From Lysobacter silvisoli (GTDB lineage Bacteria > Pseudomonadota > Gammaproteobacteria > Xanthomonadales > Xanthomonadaceae), in the NCBI RefSeq assembly GCF_003382365.1, contig NZ_QTSU01000001.1, positions 1,860,001 to 1,924,000 of the forward strand: 64,000 nt of DNA, given 5' to 3'. The stretch's first letter is position 1. Each line of letters starts with the position of its first letter. The position numbers were made by a program, and so were the translations under genes. Of the stretch, positions 24,773 through 33,700 are shown piece by piece. The notes under the pieces are model-generated. The model made no database searches, had not been told where the DNA came from, and worked only from the letters and a program-made list of their open reading frames with translations.

Positions 24773-25394
24773 GTCCGAGCACACGCCGCGCGAGGCCGGC
24801 ACCCGCGCCCTGCTGGACGTGTTCGCGTCCGGCGACCCGGAAGAAATGCTGCGCATGGGCGACGTGCTCGCCGGACTGGGCAAGCGCTCCTTCGGCATGC
24901 TGCTGTTCGTCTCGACCATTCCCGCCTTCATCCCGATCCCGGGCGTCGGCGGCGCGGTCAGCGGGCCGCTGGTGATCCTGATCGGGCTGCAGCTGCTGGT
25001 GGGCCTGCGCAAGCCCTGGCTGCCGGGCTTCCTGGCCCGGCGCGGCCCGCACCGGCACGCGATGGTGCGATTCCGCAACCTGCTCTCGCCCTGGCTGACC
25101 CGGCTGGAACGGGTGGTGCGCCCGCGCGCCACCGCGTTGCTGGATCACCGCGCGGCCAGCGCCTTCACCGGCCTGCTGCTGGTGCTGCTGGGCGTGCTGC
25201 TGTCGCTGCCGATCCCGTTCACCAACTTTCTGTTCGGCGCCTTGCTGCTGCTGTTCGCCTTCGCCCTGCTGGAACGCGACGGCCGCCTGATGGGCGTGGC
25301 CTGGGCCGCCGGCGCGGTCGCGGTGGCGGTGTTCGGCGTGCTCTCCGGCAGCCTGGCGACGATGATCGGCGGCTGGATCGACAGGCTGACCTGA
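24756..25394 (+). CDS. ExoD-like membrane protein
   Basis: A 212-residue protein of the ExoD family (exopolysaccharide synthesis, ExoD). It has a cytoplasmic N-terminal helix region (TRALLDVFASGDPEEMLRMG) followed by hydrophobic segments: FGMLLFVSTIPAFIPIPGVG, AVSGPLVILIGLQLLVG, FTGLLLVLLGVLLSLPIPFT, NFLFGALLLLFAFALLERDG and the C-terminal AVAVAVFGVLSG. The family is named after a rhizobial gene affecting exopolysaccharide and alkali tolerance; the molecular role is unknown. Its start lies inside the end of the upstream gene, with a 17-base overlap in another frame, implying coupled translation. Confidence 0.85.
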   Translation: MTPPAESEHTPREAGTRALLDVFASGDPEEMLRMGDVLAGLGKRSFGMLLFVSTIPAFIPIPGVGGAVSGPLVILIGLQLLVGLRKPWLPGFLARRGPHRHAMVRFRNLLSPWLTRLERVVRPRATALLDHRAASAFTGLLLVLLGVLLSLPIPFTNFLFGALLLLFAFALLERDGRLMGVAWAAGAVAVAVFGVLSGSLATMIGGWIDRLT

Positions 25395-25407
25395 GCGCGC
25401 GAGATCC

Positions 25408-25604
25408 GATCGCGGCTCACGCCGCTCCCACAGAAGGCAGAAGCCGCTGCTTTGGGGTAGGAGCGGCGTAAGCCGCGACCGCGCCAAAGGGCCGTGGGCG
25501 ATTCTCCGCGGCGGGCATCGCAGCTGTGGCGGCGAGGGCGAACCTGCATGCGCCGGGGGCCTGGGTTGGAGGTCGCGGCTTACGCCGCTCCTACCCCAAG
25601 GCAA
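25408..25604. repeat. Three REP-like palindromes, two forming an inverted pair
   Basis: One copy at 25408-25432 (ATCGCGGCTCACGCCGCTCC). Two longer arms, GGGGTAGGAGCGGCGTAAGC(CGCGACC) near 25454-25480 and its complement at 25571-25601, face each other across about 90 bases. This fills the 223-base gap between the convergent ExoD-like and GGDEF-EAL genes. Confidence 0.85.
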
Positions 25605-25617
25605 AGCGCGTTCGGGC

Positions 25618-27753
25618 TCAGCCCAGCAGCGTCATGAACTCGTCGGCGCCGACCGGGTGGCCCAGCCAGTAGCCCTGGGCCAGGTCGCAGCCGCGCTCGC
25701 GCAGCACCGCGTACTGGCCTTCCTTCTCCACGCCCTCGGCGACCACGGTGATGCCCAGCGAATGGGCCATGGCGATGATCGCGGTGGTCAGAGCCAGGTC
25801 GTCGGGGTCGCGCAGCACGTCGGCGATGAAGCTGCGGTCGATCTTGACCCCGTCCACCGGCACGCGGCGCAGGTGGCTCAAACCGGAGAAGCCGGTGCCG
25901 AAGTCGTCCAACCACACCTTGACGCCGGTGGAGCGCAGCCGCGCCAGCAGGTTGCTGGCATGAATTTCGTCGCCGATCACCGCGGTCTCGGTGAGTTCCA
26001 GATGCAGGTTGTGCGCGGCCAGGCCGGTGTCGTGCAGGCAGGCGGCGACCACGTTGGGCAGGTCGCCGCTGCGCAGCTGGCGCGGCGAGACGTTGACCGA
26101 CACGAACAGCGGCTCGGACGCGGCCGGGCGCACGTGCTGCCAGCGCACCGCGTCCTGGCAGGCCGCGCGCAGCACCTGCGGGCCCAGGGTTTCGATCAGG
26201 CCGCTCTGCTCGGCCACGTCGATGAACACCGACGGCGCGACCAGGCCCTGCTCGGGGTGGCGCCAGCGCAGCAGCGCCTCGGCGCCGACCATGGCGCCGT
26301 CGCCCAGGCGGTACACCGGCTGATAGACCAGGCTGAGTTCGCCGCGGTCCCAGGCGCCGCGCAGCTCGTGCTCCAGGTGCACGCGGCGTTCCACCGCCTG
26401 ATCCATAGCGCGGCTGTAGAAGCGGTAGCAGTTCTTGCCGGCGACCTTGGCCTGGTACATGGCGATGTCGCCGTTCTTCATCAGCGCGGTCGCGCCGGAC
26501 GCGTCCTCTGGGAACAGGGTCACGCCGATCGAAGTGCCCAGGAACACCTGGCGGTCGTGGACCACGATCGGCTGGCCGAGCTCGGCCACCAGCACGTCGG
26601 CCAGGTGGCTGGCGCGCGCGCGCACGCCCTGCTCGTGGCCCTCGTCGTCCTGCACCAGGATCACGAACTCGTCGCCGCCGAAGCGCGCCAGCAGCGCGTC
26701 CTCGCCGCCCAGGCGCGTGACCGTCTCCTGGATACGGTTGGCGAACTGCAGCAGTACGTCGTCGCCGGCGTCGTGGCCCAGGGTGTCGTTGACGCGCTTG
26801 AAGTCGTCGATGTCGGCGAACAGCAGGGCCAGCTGGCGGCCGGCGCCGCGCAGCTGCAGCAGGCGCTGGTCCAGGCTCTCGCGGAAGGCCAGGCGGTTGG
26901 CCAGGCCCGTCAGCGCGTCGGTGTAGGCCATGCGGCGGATGTCGCGGTCGTGCCGCGACAGGCTCTGGCTCATGCGCCCGAACGCGCGCATCAGGTCGCC
27001 GACTTCGTCGTGACGCTTGCTCGGCGGCGTGTTGGTGTCGAAGTGGCCGGCCTCGATTTCCATCGACGCCTCGGCCAGCTGGCGGATCGGCTGCACCAGG
27101 AAGCGCTGGATCAGGTAGACCATCAGCGCGCCCAGCGCCAGCAGGCCCACGCCGAGCAGGCCGATCCAGATCATGTGGCGCTGGCCCAGCGCGTCCAGGC
27201 GGCCGCGCAGGTCGGACAAGGCCTGTTCCTGGAACTGGCGCATGGTCTTGAGGTCGTAGCCCACGCGCACGCCGCCCAGGCGCTCGGCGCCGATCATGAT
27301 CGGCGCCGACACGTCCATCACCGACTCGCCCCATTGCGTGTGCAGCTTGCGCGCGGCGATGACTTCATAGGCCATCGCATCGTCCATGCGCTTGCCGTAG
27401 CTGGGGATCTCTTCGCTGCCGTCGTGCAGCACGTTGCCGTCGTTGTCGTAGACGATGACGTAGCTGATGCCGGGGTTGCGCAGGGTGGCGCGGCTGAGCA
27501 CGCCGATCTGGTCCAGGTCGAAGTAGTACAGCGGATTGGCCAGCGACTCGGCCAACTGCCCGACCATGCCTTCGTTGTGGCGGCGCAAGTTGTCGGTGAC
27601 CATTTCGGTCATCGCCTGGCGGCTCACGCCCAGCACTTCGCGCTGCATCCGTTCCTGGCGGTTGAGCAGCAGCGCTATCAGCGCCAGCACCACCAGCAGG
27701 GCCACCACCATCATGGCCAGGAACTTGGCCTGCAGGCCGAAGCGCAGGTTCAT
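25618..27753 (-). CDS. Membrane GGDEF-EAL cyclic di-GMP enzyme
   Basis: A 711-residue inner-membrane protein. It has a first membrane helix (FLAMMVVALLVVLALIALLL), a periplasmic sensor of about 140 residues, a second helix (IWIGLLGVGLLALGALMVYL), HAMP, GGDEF and EAL domains. GGDEF is intact at residues 359-363, but the usual RxxD inhibitory site before it is absent. The EAL domain has EALLRW (Glu492), ELTE, DDFGTGFSGL, KIDRSF, AEGVE and QGYWLG, so phosphodiesterase activity is expected. Net activity could go either way. It overlaps the PhnD-like gene by 4 bases (ATGA), so the binding protein is probably its dedicated periplasmic sensor partner. ATG 27753 starts MNLRFGLQAKF. Confidence 0.92.
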   Translation of the reverse strand: MNLRFGLQAKFLAMMVVALLVVLALIALLLNRQERMQREVLGVSRQAMTEMVTDNLRRHNEGMVGQLAESLANPLYYFDLDQIGVLSRATLRNPGISYVIVYDNDGNVLHDGSEEIPSYGKRMDDAMAYEVIAARKLHTQWGESVMDVSAPIMIGAERLGGVRVGYDLKTMRQFQEQALSDLRGRLDALGQRHMIWIGLLGVGLLALGALMVYLIQRFLVQPIRQLAEASMEIEAGHFDTNTPPSKRHDEVGDLMRAFGRMSQSLSRHDRDIRRMAYTDALTGLANRLAFRESLDQRLLQLRGAGRQLALLFADIDDFKRVNDTLGHDAGDDVLLQFANRIQETVTRLGGEDALLARFGGDEFVILVQDDEGHEQGVRARASHLADVLVAELGQPIVVHDRQVFLGTSIGVTLFPEDASGATALMKNGDIAMYQAKVAGKNCYRFYSRAMDQAVERRVHLEHELRGAWDRGELSLVYQPVYRLGDGAMVGAEALLRWRHPEQGLVAPSVFIDVAEQSGLIETLGPQVLRAACQDAVRWQHVRPAASEPLFVSVNVSPRQLRSGDLPNVVAACLHDTGLAAHNLHLELTETAVIGDEIHASNLLARLRSTGVKVWLDDFGTGFSGLSHLRRVPVDGVKIDRSFIADVLRDPDDLALTTAIIAMAHSLGITVVAEGVEKEGQYAVLRERGCDLAQGYWLGHPVGADEFMTLLG

Positions 27754-28694
27754 TCGACCTCCGCCCGGACCTGGGCGACGCCGGTGCCGATGCGCTGCAG
27801 CGCCTGTTGCGAGGCCGGATCGATCGGCATGAAGCGGGTGGTCTTGAAGAAGCGCAGCAGCGCCTCGCCGGCATCGGGATCGCCGGCGGCGTCGAGCAGC
27901 ACCTCGCGCAGGCGCGCCTCGACCTTGGGGTCCATGTCGCCGCGCACCACTTCCACCGCGCGCGGATAGTCGCCGGTGCGGCCGATCTCGATCATGTCGC
28001 GGCGGAACGCCGGCGGCATGCGCCGCGGGTTGTCCCAGTCCAGGTTGCTCATCACGCCCACGTCGACCAGGCGCTTGTGCACCCAAGTCGAAATGTTCAG
28101 TTCCGAGCGCGCGAACAGGTAGCCGACCTCGCCGCGTTCGATGCGGTCGGTAGGCGAGAGCAGGATTTCCAGGCGCAGGCCGCGGTCCAGCAGTTCGGCC
28201 ACCGGCACGAAGTAGGCGCTGGTCGAGGACGGGCGCTGGAAGGCCACGCTGTGGCCGCGCAGGTCGTCCAGCGAATGCAGGCCGCTGTCGCGGCGGGCGA
28301 AGAACACGCTGTGGTAGTGGCTGGTGCCGTCGCGCTCGGTCAGCAGCAGCGGCTTGGCCCCGGCGCGCTGCTTGAGCAGCATCGCGGTGCCGGCGGTTTC
28401 GGTGACCCAGTCGACCCGGCCGCGGCGCAGGTAGCTGGCCATCTGCTGCGAGTCCTTGGCCATCAGGATCCGGCCTTCGCGGATGCCGACGTTGGCCATG
28501 CGCGGGACCACGTAGTCCAGCAGCGGCTTGAGCTGTTCGTAGTGGGCCTTGGGATCGTCGCTGATCCGGCCCAGCACCAGCACCCCGTCGCTGCCGACGG
28601 CGTCGGCCGATTGCGCGGGAACCGGCACCGATAGCCCCGCAGCGGCCAGCGCGAGCCCGAGCAGGACAGCGATGCAACGCGCGCTAGCGATCAA
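27750..28694 (-). CDS. PhnD-like periplasmic binding protein
   Basis: A 314-residue periplasmic solute-binding protein of the PhnD/phosphonate-binding type. It has a signal peptide of about 28 residues and then the family pattern: LVLGRISDDPKAHYEQLKPL, DWVTETAGTAMLL, LHSLDDLRGHSVAFQRPSS and STSAYFVPVAELL. No ABC transporter permease or ATPase is encoded nearby. Instead the gene overlaps by 4 bases the gene for a membrane GGDEF-EAL protein. That context suggests a signalling receptor, with ligand binding reported to the cyclic di-GMP enzyme, rather than a transport role. The ligand cannot be predicted from the sequence; phosphonate, phosphate or an unrelated oxyanion are possible. Confidence 0.88.
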   Translation of the reverse strand: MIASARCIAVLLGLALAAAGLSVPVPAQSADAVGSDGVLVLGRISDDPKAHYEQLKPLLDYVVPRMANVGIREGRILMAKDSQQMASYLRRGRVDWVTETAGTAMLLKQRAGAKPLLLTERDGTSHYHSVFFARRDSGLHSLDDLRGHSVAFQRPSSTSAYFVPVAELLDRGLRLEILLSPTDRIERGEVGYLFARSELNISTWVHKRLVDVGVMSNLDWDNPRRMPPAFRRDMIEIGRTGDYPRAVEVVRGDMDPKVEARLREVLLDAAGDPDAGEALLRFFKTTRFMPIDPASQQALQRIGTGVAQVRAEVE

Positions 28695-28787
28695 GTAGGT
28701 GATCCGTCGGGACTGCCGGCGCAGCGTAATCGAAACCGGCTTGGCCGGATACCTCCCGGCGCGCCGCCGGGCGGGCCCTCGGCGCGC

Positions 28788-29618
28788 TCATGCCCCCGGA
28801 CCGTCCCCGCCGCGGCGGCCGGCCAGCATGGCCATGCGCTCGGTGTCGGCCAGGATGCCGCGCAGCAGGCGCACCTCGCGCTGGTCCAGGTCGGCGCGCA
28901 GGTACAGCCGGCGCAGCTTGCGCAGCGCCGATTCCGGCGCGCGGCCCTTGTGGAAATCGATCGCGTCCAGGGCCTGGCCTAGCTGGGCGAAGAAGCCTTC
29001 CAACTGGGCGTGCGAGGCCGGCGGGTCGCGCGGTTCGGCCCCGGCCTCGGCCGGCGCGGCGTCCAGCGCGGCCATGCGCAGCTCGTAGGCCAGCACCTGC
29101 ACCGCCGCGGCCAGGTTCAAGGAGCTGTAGCCCGGATCGGCGGGGATGTGCACGGCGGCGTGGCACAGCTGCAGCTCCTCGTTGTCCAGGCCGGTGCGCT
29201 CGCGGCCGAACACCAGGGCCACCTGGGCGCCCTCGCCGGCCGCGGCCAGCAGCCGCCCGGACGCGGCGCGCGGGCTCAGTTCGTCCAGGGCCACGCGCCG
29301 GCTGCGCGCGGTGCAGCCCAGCACCAGGCGGCAGTCGGCCAGGGCCTCGGCCAGGGTGGCGTGGGTGCTGGCGGCGGCGAGCACATCGTCGGCGCCGGCG
29401 GCCAGGGCCATGGACTCGTGGTTCGGGGCCTTTTCCGGCGCCACCAGCGCCAGCCGGCTCAGGCCCATGGTCTTCATGGCCCGCGCGGCCGAGCCGATAT
29501 TGCCGGGGTGCTGGGTGCCCACCAGGACCACGCGCACGCGCGCCAGCAGCGCGCGCAGGTCGGCGCCCGGGGGCGGTTGCGCAGGTGCGGAGGAAAGTTC
29601 GGAGTTCGGATCGCTCAT
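28788..29618 (-). CDS. trmJ: tRNA 2'-O-methyltransferase TrmJ
   Basis: A 276-residue SPOUT-fold methyltransferase. It is expected to methylate the 2'-OH of the nucleotide at position 32 in the anticodon loop of several tRNAs, using S-adenosylmethionine. Conserved segments: VVLVGTQHPGNIGSAARAMK, LALVFGRERTGLDNEEL and YSSLNLAAAVQVLAYELR, which together form the knotted SAM site. The N-terminal 25 residues are a variable Pro-rich extension, and the tail (LRGILADTERMAMLAGRRG) matches the family. It is divergent from suhB, a pairing often conserved in gammaproteobacteria. Confidence 0.92.
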   Translation of the reverse strand: MSDPNSELSSAPAQPPPGADLRALLARVRVVLVGTQHPGNIGSAARAMKTMGLSRLALVAPEKAPNHESMALAAGADDVLAAASTHATLAEALADCRLVLGCTARSRRVALDELSPRAASGRLLAAAGEGAQVALVFGRERTGLDNEELQLCHAAVHIPADPGYSSLNLAAAVQVLAYELRMAALDAAPAEAGAEPRDPPASHAQLEGFFAQLGQALDAIDFHKGRAPESALRKLRRLYLRADLDQREVRLLRGILADTERMAMLAGRRGGDGPGA

Positions 29619-29625
29619 GGGTAAA

Positions 29626-29634
29626 TGGTAAACT
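29626..29634 (+). promoter_or_regulatory. Possible extended -10 box of suhB
   Basis: TGGTAAACT, 79 bases before the suhB start, in the divergent gap between trmJ and suhB. The same word is found upstream of the aminotransferase gene (40708). No strong -35 box; tentative. Confidence 0.4.
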
Positions 29635-29712
29635 CCCCGCCCCGGCCACAGCGCCGGTTCGCTCTTTCAGTCCGCCAGCCCGTCCCCCACCTCCGTTCCG
29701 AGGCCGTAAGCC

Positions 29713-30531
29713 ATGCAGAAACCCGCCGTCACCCTCATGGTCAAGGCCGCCCGCGCCGCCGGCAACGTGCTGTTGCGGCACATGCACCGGCTGGACGCGC
29801 TGAACGTGGTCGAGAAGGACCGGATGGACTACGCCAGCGAAGTCGACGGTCTGGCCGAGGCCGAGATCATCAAGGAATTTCGCCGCTCCACGCCCGACTA
29901 CGCCATCCTGGGCGAGGAAAGCGGCTCGCTCGGCAACGGCCGCTACACCTGGGTCATCGATCCGCTGGACGGCACCAGCAACTACCTGCGCGGCATCCCG
30001 CACTTCTGCGTGTCCATCGCCCTGGTCGAGGGCGGCGAGCCGCTGCACGGGGTGATCTTCGACCCGCTGCGCAACGAGCTGTTCACCGCCAGCCGCGGCA
30101 GCGGCATGCAACTCAACGACAAGCGCGTGCGCGTGGCCGAGCGCAAGGACCTGGCCGGCGCCATGATCATCACCGGCTTCCCGCCGCGCGAGCGCCCGCG
30201 CGCCAGCGCCCACCTCAAGTGCGTGAACGCGCTGCTGACCGAAGCCGAGGACATCCGCCGCACCGGTTCGGCCGCGCTGGACCTGGCCTATGTGGCCTGC
30301 GGCCGCGCCGACGCCTATTTCGAGGCCGGGGTGAAGCCCTGGGACATCGCCGCGGGCGCGCTGATGGTGCGCGAAGCCGGCGGCAAGGTCTGCGACTTCC
30401 GGGGCCGCAGCACCGGTCCGATGGACGCGCGCGGCACCATCGGCCGCCAGTTGGTGGCCGGCAACCTCAAGGTTTGCGACGCGCTGCAGAACCGGATCGT
30501 CAACACGGGGTATGCGGCGGCGTTCGATTGA
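29713..30531 (+). CDS. suhB: Inositol-1-monophosphatase family protein SuhB
   Basis: A 272-residue magnesium-dependent phosphatase of the inositol monophosphatase family. Metal-binding motifs are complete: GEESG (Glu), [15 protein letters not shown] (the DPxDGT signature) and [17 protein letters not shown] (WD..A). In Enterobacteria SuhB also works as a ribosomal RNA antitermination factor. The same dual role is possible here because the gene is conserved across gammaproteobacteria, but nothing in the sequence proves it. Start ATG 29713 ([17 protein letters not shown]) fits the family. A terminator hairpin follows at 30587. Confidence 0.93.
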   Translation: MQKPAVTLMVKAARAAGNVLLRHMHRLDALNVVEKDRMDYASEVDGLAEAEIIKEFRRSTPDYAILGEESGSLGNGRYTWVIDPLDGTSNYLRGIPHFCVSIALVEGGEPLHGVIFDPLRNELFTASRGSGMQLNDKRVRVAERKDLAGAMIITGFPPRERPRASAHLKCVNALLTEAEDIRRTGSAALDLAYVACGRADAYFEAGVKPWDIAAGALMVREAGGKVCDFRGRSTGPMDARGTIGRQLVAGNLKVCDALQNRIVNTGYAAAFD

Positions 30532-30544
30532 GGGCCGGGGGCCG

Positions 30545-30575
30545 GGTCGCGGCTTACGCCGCCCCTACCCCAAGG
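30545..30575. repeat. REP-like palindrome
   Basis: GGTCGCGGCTTACGCCGCCC(CTACCCCAAGG), between the suhB stop codon and its terminator. Confidence 0.75.
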
Positions 30576-30586
30576 CAGTGTCGCTG

Positions 30587-30613
30587 AAAGCCGCGCCCAT
30601 GCGCGGCTTTTTG
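30587..30613 (+). terminator. Intrinsic terminator after suhB
   Basis: Stem AAAGCCGCGC/GCGCGGCTTT, loop CCAT, followed by a T run. Confidence 0.85.
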
Positions 30614-30638
30614 CTGCCTGCGCTACTGCAAGCTTTCT

Positions 30639-30720
30639 GTGGGAGCGGCGTGAGCCGCGATTCGCTCCGAATTCGCCAGATCTTCCACAGGGGGTAATCG
30701 CGGCTTACGCCGCTCCCACA
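30639..30720. repeat. Inverted pair of REP-like palindromes
   Basis: Arms TGTGGGAGCGGCGTGAGCC(GCGATT) at 30639-30663 and AATCGCGGCTTACGCCGCTC(CCACA) at 30696-30720, 32 bases apart. Confidence 0.85.
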
Positions 30721-30755
30721 GGAAGCAGAGCAGGAGCAGGCGACGCGACGCCAAC

Positions 30756-30783
30756 AAAAAGGCCGCGCTTTCGCGCGGCCGTT
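30756..30783 (-). terminator. Intrinsic terminator after secF
   Basis: Stem GGCCGCGC/GCGCGGCC with loop TTTC. Read on the minus strand it is followed by TTTTT, 24 bases past the secF stop. Confidence 0.85.
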
Positions 30784-30806
30784 TGCTTGAACGCGGCGCG
30801 CCCGGC

Positions 30807-31760
30807 TTAGGGGCGACGCGCCAGCGCCGCTTCGTCGCGAGCCTTGGGCAGCAGGTCCTGCTTGGTCACCTTCAGCCAGCCCATGGTCAGCAGCGGGCAA
30901 GCGACGAAGATCGAGGACAGGGTGCCGATCACGATGCCCAGCATCTGCGAGATCGCCATGCCTTCCAGCGAACCACCACCGTACAGGTACAGCGCGAACA
31001 CGGTCAGGAAGGCCACGAACGAGGTGATCACCGTACGCGACAGGGTCTGGTTGATCGACTTGTTCAGGATCGCCTCGGGCTCGGCGCGCATGGAGCGGAA
31101 GTTCTCGCGCACGCGGTCGAACACCACGATGGTGTCGTTGATCGAGTAGCCCATCACCGACAGGATGCCGGCCAGCACGGTCAGGTCGAACTCGTTGCCG
31201 AACAGCGCGAACCAGCCGGCCACCACGACCACGTCGTGCAGGGTGGTCAGCACCGCCGCCACCGCGAACTTCTTCTCGAAGCGGAACGAGATGTAGATCA
31301 GGAAACCGACCACCACGAACAGCAGCGCCCAGATGCCGTTGGCGGCCAGGTCGCGGCCCACCTGCGGGCCGACGTAGCCGCCGCCGCGCACCTTGCCCGG
31401 GTTGTCTGGCGTGGACGCTGCGGCCTGGACCTCGGCGATGGTGTTGGACGACTGCTTGTCGCCGCCGGACTTGGGCTGCAGGCGGATCAGCAGCTCGTTG
31501 CCGGCGCCGAAGGTCTGCACCTGCGCGCCGTCGTAGCCGGCCGCCTCCAGGCGCTCGCGGATGCCGTCCACGTCCACCGGCTTCTCGAAGCCCAGCTCCA
31601 CGCTGGTGCCGCCGGTGAAGTCCAGGGCGAAGTTGAAGCCCTTGACCGCGATGGCGCCGATGGCCACCAGCATGATCAGGCCGGCCACGGCCATCGACAC
31701 CCAGCGCAGACGCAAGAAGTCGATGTTGCTGCCGTAGGGGAACACGTTGAAAGGTTTCAT
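30807..31760 (-). CDS. secF: Protein translocase subunit SecF
   Basis: A 317-residue inner-membrane subunit of the SecDF complex, which uses the proton gradient to help pull secreted proteins across the membrane after SecYEG. It has a first membrane helix, a periplasmic domain beginning FALDFTGGTSVELGFEKPV, then five further helices. The conserved VVVFDRVREN and GYSINDTIVVFDR segment (helix 4) holds the proton-relay Asp. Starts ATG 31760 (MKPFNVFPYGSNIDFLRLRW). secD lies just upstream with a 13-base gap, in the standard yajC-secD-secF order. Confidence 0.97.
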   Translation of the reverse strand: MKPFNVFPYGSNIDFLRLRWVSMAVAGLIMLVAIGAIAVKGFNFALDFTGGTSVELGFEKPVDVDGIRERLEAAGYDGAQVQTFGAGNELLIRLQPKSGGDKQSSNTIAEVQAAASTPDNPGKVRGGGYVGPQVGRDLAANGIWALLFVVVGFLIYISFRFEKKFAVAAVLTTLHDVVVVAGWFALFGNEFDLTVLAGILSVMGYSINDTIVVFDRVRENFRSMRAEPEAILNKSINQTLSRTVITSFVAFLTVFALYLYGGGSLEGMAISQMLGIVIGTLSSIFVACPLLTMGWLKVTKQDLLPKARDEAALARRP

Positions 31761-31773
31761 GTCGCGTGCTCCC

Positions 31774-33642
31774 TTAGATCGCGATCGATTTCAGCTTGCG
31801 GCGGCCGCCGTAGATCAGCGTCGCGATACCGCGCGACACCGACACCGCGGTGTAGGCCGAGGTCGCGATACCCAGCATCAGGGTGATGCCGAAGCCGCGC
31901 AGCGGGCCGGTGCCGAACACCGCCATCGCCAGACCCGCCAGGAAGGCGGTGACGTTGGCGTCCAGGATGGTGCCCGAGGCGTGCTCGTAACCGCTGGCGA
32001 TCGCCGCCTGCGGCGGCAGACCGGCGCGCAACTCCTCTCTTATTCGTTCGTTGATCAGCACGTTGGCGTCCACCGACATGCCCACGGTCAGGGCGATGCC
32101 AGCCAGGCCCGGCAGGGTCATAGTCGCGCCGAACAGCGACATCAGCGCCACCACCATCAGCAGGTTGATCAGCAGCGCCAGGCAGGTGATCACGCCGAAC
32201 ATGCGGTAGTAGATCAGGAAGAACACCAGGGCGAAGGCGAAGGAGTAGGTCACCGCGCGCAGGCCGCGCTCCACGTTCTCCGCGCCCAGGCTGGGGCCGA
32301 CCACGCGTTGTTCGATGAAGTCCATCGGCGCGGCCAGCGAGCCGGCGCGCAGCAGCAGGGCCAGGTCGGACGCGGCCTGCTGGCTGTCCAGGCCGGTGGT
32401 GCGGAATTCCTTGCTGAACACGCCTTGGATGGTGGCGACGCTGATCACTTCTTCGTTGATGCGGGTGCTGCGCACTTCCTTGCCGTCGACCATGCGCGAC
32501 TCGGGGATGCGCTCGATGTACACCACCGCCATCGGCTTGCCGACGCTCTCGGTGGTGAAGTCGAACATGCGCTGGCCGCCGACGCCGTTCAGGCGCACCG
32601 ACACCGCCGGGGTGCCGCTCTGCGCGTCGAACTCTGCGGTCGCGCCGACCAGCTGATCGCCCGAGGCGATCACGCGCTTGTTCAGCAGGATCGGGATCGG
32701 CTTGCCGTCCACGCCCTTTTCCCGGCGGTAATAGATGCGCGCTTCCGGCGGTACGTTGCCGGTGCGCTGGGCCTCGTCGGCATTGCCTTCGACCACGCCG
32801 CGGTACTCCAGCGTGGCGGTGGCGCCGAGGATGCGCTTGGCCTGGGCGGTGTCCTGGATGCCGGGCAGCTGGACCACGATGCGGTCGGTGCCCTGGCGCT
32901 GGATGATCGGCTCGGCCACGCCCAGGGCGTTGACGCGGTTGCGCAGGGTGCCGACGTTCTGCTCCACCGCCTCGGCCTGCATGCGCGCGATTTCGGCGTC
33001 GGGCACCTGGATGCTGACGGTGTTGCCTTCCACCTCCTGCAGCAACGCCGGGTTGCCGCGGGCGATCGCCTGGCGCGCCTTGTCGCCGTCGGCGGCGGCG
33101 CCCAAGGTGGCGACGATGGTGTTGTTGGCGCGGCGCTCGACCGATTCGTAGCGGATGTGCTGGTCGCGCAGGGTCACGCGCACGTCCTCGGCGGTGGCCT
33201 CCAGGCGCTTGTCCAACGCGGCCTTCTGGTCCACCTGCATCAGGAAGTGCACGCCGCCCTGCAGGTCCAGGCCCAGCAGCATGGACTTGGCCTTGATCGC
33301 GGTCAGCCACGAGGGCACGGTCGAAGCCAGGTTCAGCGCCACCACGTAGTCGCTGCCCAGCGGATCGCGCAGCGCGTCGGCCATGCGGTCCTGCTGCTTG
33401 GCGTCGGCCAGGCGGATCAGCAGGTTGCCTTCCTTCTCGATGGCCACCGACTTCGGCGTGACGCCGGCCTTGGTCGCCACCTCGGCCACGCGCTTGCGCA
33501 GCGCCTCGTCCACGGGCGCGCCGCGGGCCGAGGAGATCTGCACCGACGGGTCCTGCGGGAACACGTTAGGCAACGCATACAGCGCGCTGAGCAGCAAGAC
33601 TACGAGGATGGCCAGGTATTTCCAGCGCGAGTAAGTCAGCAT
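31774..33642 (-). CDS. secD: Protein translocase subunit SecD
   Basis: A 622-residue inner-membrane partner of SecF. It has a single N-terminal helix (YLAILVVLLLSALYALPNVF), a large periplasmic part (LGLDLQGGVHFLMQVD is diagnostic; P1 head and base), and five C-terminal helices with LTVGMSVDANVLINERIREE. This last segment carries the functional Asp of the proton path. Length matches E. coli SecD. It lies within a tight queA-tgt-yajC-secD-secF cluster, all transcribed leftward, 58 bases after yajC. Confidence 0.97.
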   Translation of the reverse strand: MLTYSRWKYLAILVVLLLSALYALPNVFPQDPSVQISSARGAPVDEALRKRVAEVATKAGVTPKSVAIEKEGNLLIRLADAKQQDRMADALRDPLGSDYVVALNLASTVPSWLTAIKAKSMLLGLDLQGGVHFLMQVDQKAALDKRLEATAEDVRVTLRDQHIRYESVERRANNTIVATLGAAADGDKARQAIARGNPALLQEVEGNTVSIQVPDAEIARMQAEAVEQNVGTLRNRVNALGVAEPIIQRQGTDRIVVQLPGIQDTAQAKRILGATATLEYRGVVEGNADEAQRTGNVPPEARIYYRREKGVDGKPIPILLNKRVIASGDQLVGATAEFDAQSGTPAVSVRLNGVGGQRMFDFTTESVGKPMAVVYIERIPESRMVDGKEVRSTRINEEVISVATIQGVFSKEFRTTGLDSQQAASDLALLLRAGSLAAPMDFIEQRVVGPSLGAENVERGLRAVTYSFAFALVFFLIYYRMFGVITCLALLINLLMVVALMSLFGATMTLPGLAGIALTVGMSVDANVLINERIREELRAGLPPQAAIASGYEHASGTILDANVTAFLAGLAMAVFGTGPLRGFGITLMLGIATSAYTAVSVSRGIATLIYGGRRKLKSIAI

Positions 33643-33700
33643 CGATTGCCCCTGCGGCGGCCACCCCGGCCGCCGTGCGTCAAAAAGTCGTGGCGTCGGC

